Shown: piece by piece, positions 63,046 through 64,000 of the stretch
How positions within the stretch are numbered: position 1 is the first letter of the stretch
Layout of the letters: the number at the start of each line of letters is the position of its first letter
Made by a program: the position numbers and the translations under genes
The notes under the pieces: generated by a model
What the model was told of the DNA's origin: nothing
Databases searched by the model: none
Seen by the model: only the letters and a program-made list of their open reading frames with translations
Assembly: GCF_905397435.1 (NCBI RefSeq)
Contig: NZ_CAJPVI010000027.1
Coordinates: 1 to 64,000, forward strand
DNA length: 64,000 nt
Source of the DNA: Cupriavidus numazuensis
Lineage (GTDB): Bacteria > Pseudomonadota > Gammaproteobacteria > Burkholderiales > Burkholderiaceae
Direction: 5' to 3'

Positions 63046-64000
63046 TCAGGATTGCCGCTGCAGCGAGAACTCGCACAGCGCGATCAGCGTGTCCTTCCAG
63101 TCGGACGCCGGGAACTGCTGCGCGGCCTTCTCGGCGGCCTCGGCTTCGCGGCGTGCCGCTTCGAATGTGACATCGAGCGCGCCGCTCGCATGGATGGCCG
63201 AGAACACCGCGTCGAAATGCTCGGTGCCGCCTTGCACGATCGCTTCGCGCGCCAGCACGCGCTGCTCCGGCGTGCCGTACTCGAGCAGGTGCAGCAGCGG
63301 CAGCGTCGGCTTGCCTTCGCGCAGGTCGTCGCCAGCGTTCTTGCCCATCTGCTCGGCACTCGCGGTGTAGTCGAGCATGTCGTCGATGAGCTGGAACGCG
63401 GTGCCGATGCGGCGGCCGTACTCGGCTGCGGCTTCTTCCATGGCGGCATCCGCGCCGGCCAGCACGGCGCCGAGCTGGGCCGAGGCCTCGAACAGCTTGG
63501 CCGTCTTGTAGCGGATCACCTGCAGGTAGCGTTCGATGGTGACATCGGGGTCGTGCATGTTCAGCAGCTGCAGCACTTCGCCCTCGGCGATCACGTTGGT
63601 CGCGTTCGACAGGATCTCCATGATGCGCATGCTGCCTGCATCGACCATCATCTGGAACGCACGTGAATAGAGGAAGTCGCCGACCAGCACGCTGGCGGCA
63701 TTGCCGAACACCGCGTTGGCGGTCTCGCGGCCGCGGCGCAGTTCGGATTCGTCGACCACGTCGTCATGCAGCAGCGTGGCGGTGTGGATGAACTCGACGA
63801 CGGCCGCCAGCTCATGGTGGCGGTTGCCGTCGTAGCCGAACGCGCGTGCCGACATCAGCAGAATCACCGGGCGCAGGCGCTTGCCGCCGGCACTGATGAT
63901 GTATTCGCCGATCTGTTCGATCAGGGGGACTTCGGAAGACAGCCGTTGACGGATGACCGCATCGACCGCGCGCATGTCTGCAGCGACCGGGGCAAGCAAG
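63046..64000 (-). CDS. ispB: Octaprenyl diphosphate synthase, N-terminus cut by the window
   Basis: A trans-polyprenyl diphosphate synthase that makes the octaprenyl side chain of ubiquinone. The first aspartate-rich motif is LLHDDVVDESELRRGR and the second is LIDDMLDYTAS. GGKRLRPVILLMSARAFG and GDFLYSRAFQMM are family-typical. The frame is open to the window edge; the first residues visible are LAPVAADMRAVDAVIRQRL, so roughly 10-15 N-terminal residues and the start codon lie outside. Separate from the tRNA-Pro gene downstream, with no clear terminator between. Confidence 0.93.
   Translation of the reverse strand, partial: LLAPVAADMRAVDAVIRQRLSSEVPLIEQIGEYIISAGGKRLRPVILLMSARAFGYDGNRHHELAAVVEFIHTATLLHDDVVDESELRRGRETANAVFGNAASVLVGDFLYSRAFQMMVDAGSMRIMEILSNATNVIAEGEVLQLLNMHDPDVTIERYLQVIRYKTAKLFEASAQLGAVLAGADAAMEEAAAEYGRRIGTAFQLIDDMLDYTASAEQMGKNAGDDLREGKPTLPLLHLLEYGTPEQRVLAREAIVQGGTEHFDAVFSAIHASGALDVTFEAARREAEAAEKAAQQFPASDWKDTLIALCEFSLQRQS

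Overview
The window is a GC-rich (about two thirds G+C) bacterial chromosome segment. It reads as Burkholderiaceae, most likely Cupriavidus, with Ralstonia the next possibility. The grounds are the 5S rRNA sequence, a complete betaproteobacterial division and cell-wall (dcw) cluster that runs from mraZ to ftsZ and on to lpxC, dciA, secA and argJ, a Coq7-type ubiquinone hydroxylase, an orphan Bug-type binding protein and a yacG-zapD-coaE-pilD-pilC-pilB block. I see no insertion sequence, phage gene, integrase or CRISPR array.

Left part (1-27 kb), accessory metabolism. The window opens on the 3' part of a 5S rRNA gene and its terminator, so an rRNA operon lies just upstream. Next come a DUF3047 lipoprotein, a DUF2891 protein coupled to an M20 amidohydrolase, and, divergently, a complete five-gene peptide-type ABC importer (binding protein, two permeases, two ATPases). 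After an orphan branched-chain-type binding protein, a molybdopterin oxidoreductase is paired with a lipoprotein zinc peptidase. From 14.4 to 21.7 kb lies the most distinctive locus: a CoA ligase, a single-chain BC-BCCP-CT carboxylase and a periplasmic binding protein on the minus strand, divergent from a TetR regulator, with two TACC-N4-GGTA palindromes exactly 20 bp apart between them. A fadD-type ligase, a MarR regulator translationally coupled to a glycine-rich lipoprotein, a Bug-type binding protein and a trimeric porin complete this part.

Middle (27-48 kb), core. coq7 is followed by the dcw cluster in the order mraZ, rsmH, ftsL, ftsI, murE, murF, mraY, murD, ftsW, murG, murC, ddl, ftsQ, ftsA, ftsZ. 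Most junctions are ATGA overlaps. A good sigma70-like promoter (TTGACC, 17 bp, TAAAGT) precedes mraZ and overlaps a run of 10-bp-spaced GTG repeats that look like MraZ boxes. An AT-rich patch with off-pattern codons inside ddl is a plausible internal ftsQAZ promoter. A strong terminator follows ftsZ. Then come a peroxiredoxin and lpxC, whose leader is rich in inverted repeats.

Right part (48-64 kb), core. dciA is convergent with lpxC across a shared terminator. secA, argJ, a DUF815 ATPase overlapping a MutT-type Nudix gene, and an OPT-family transporter lie on the plus strand. On the minus strand are pilB-pilC-pilD (type IV pilus ATPase, platform, prepilin peptidase), coaE, zapD and yacG. A tRNA-Pro(CGG) with its own terminator and the truncated octaprenyl diphosphate synthase gene close the window.

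The core region is conventional. The parts most worth a second look are regulatory: the tandem operator of the carboxylase locus, the MraZ box array, the ddl-internal patch, related palindromes upstream of lpxC and pilB, and the MarR-site candidate. The ligase-carboxylase-binding protein operon is the best candidate for an uncharacterised catabolic pathway.
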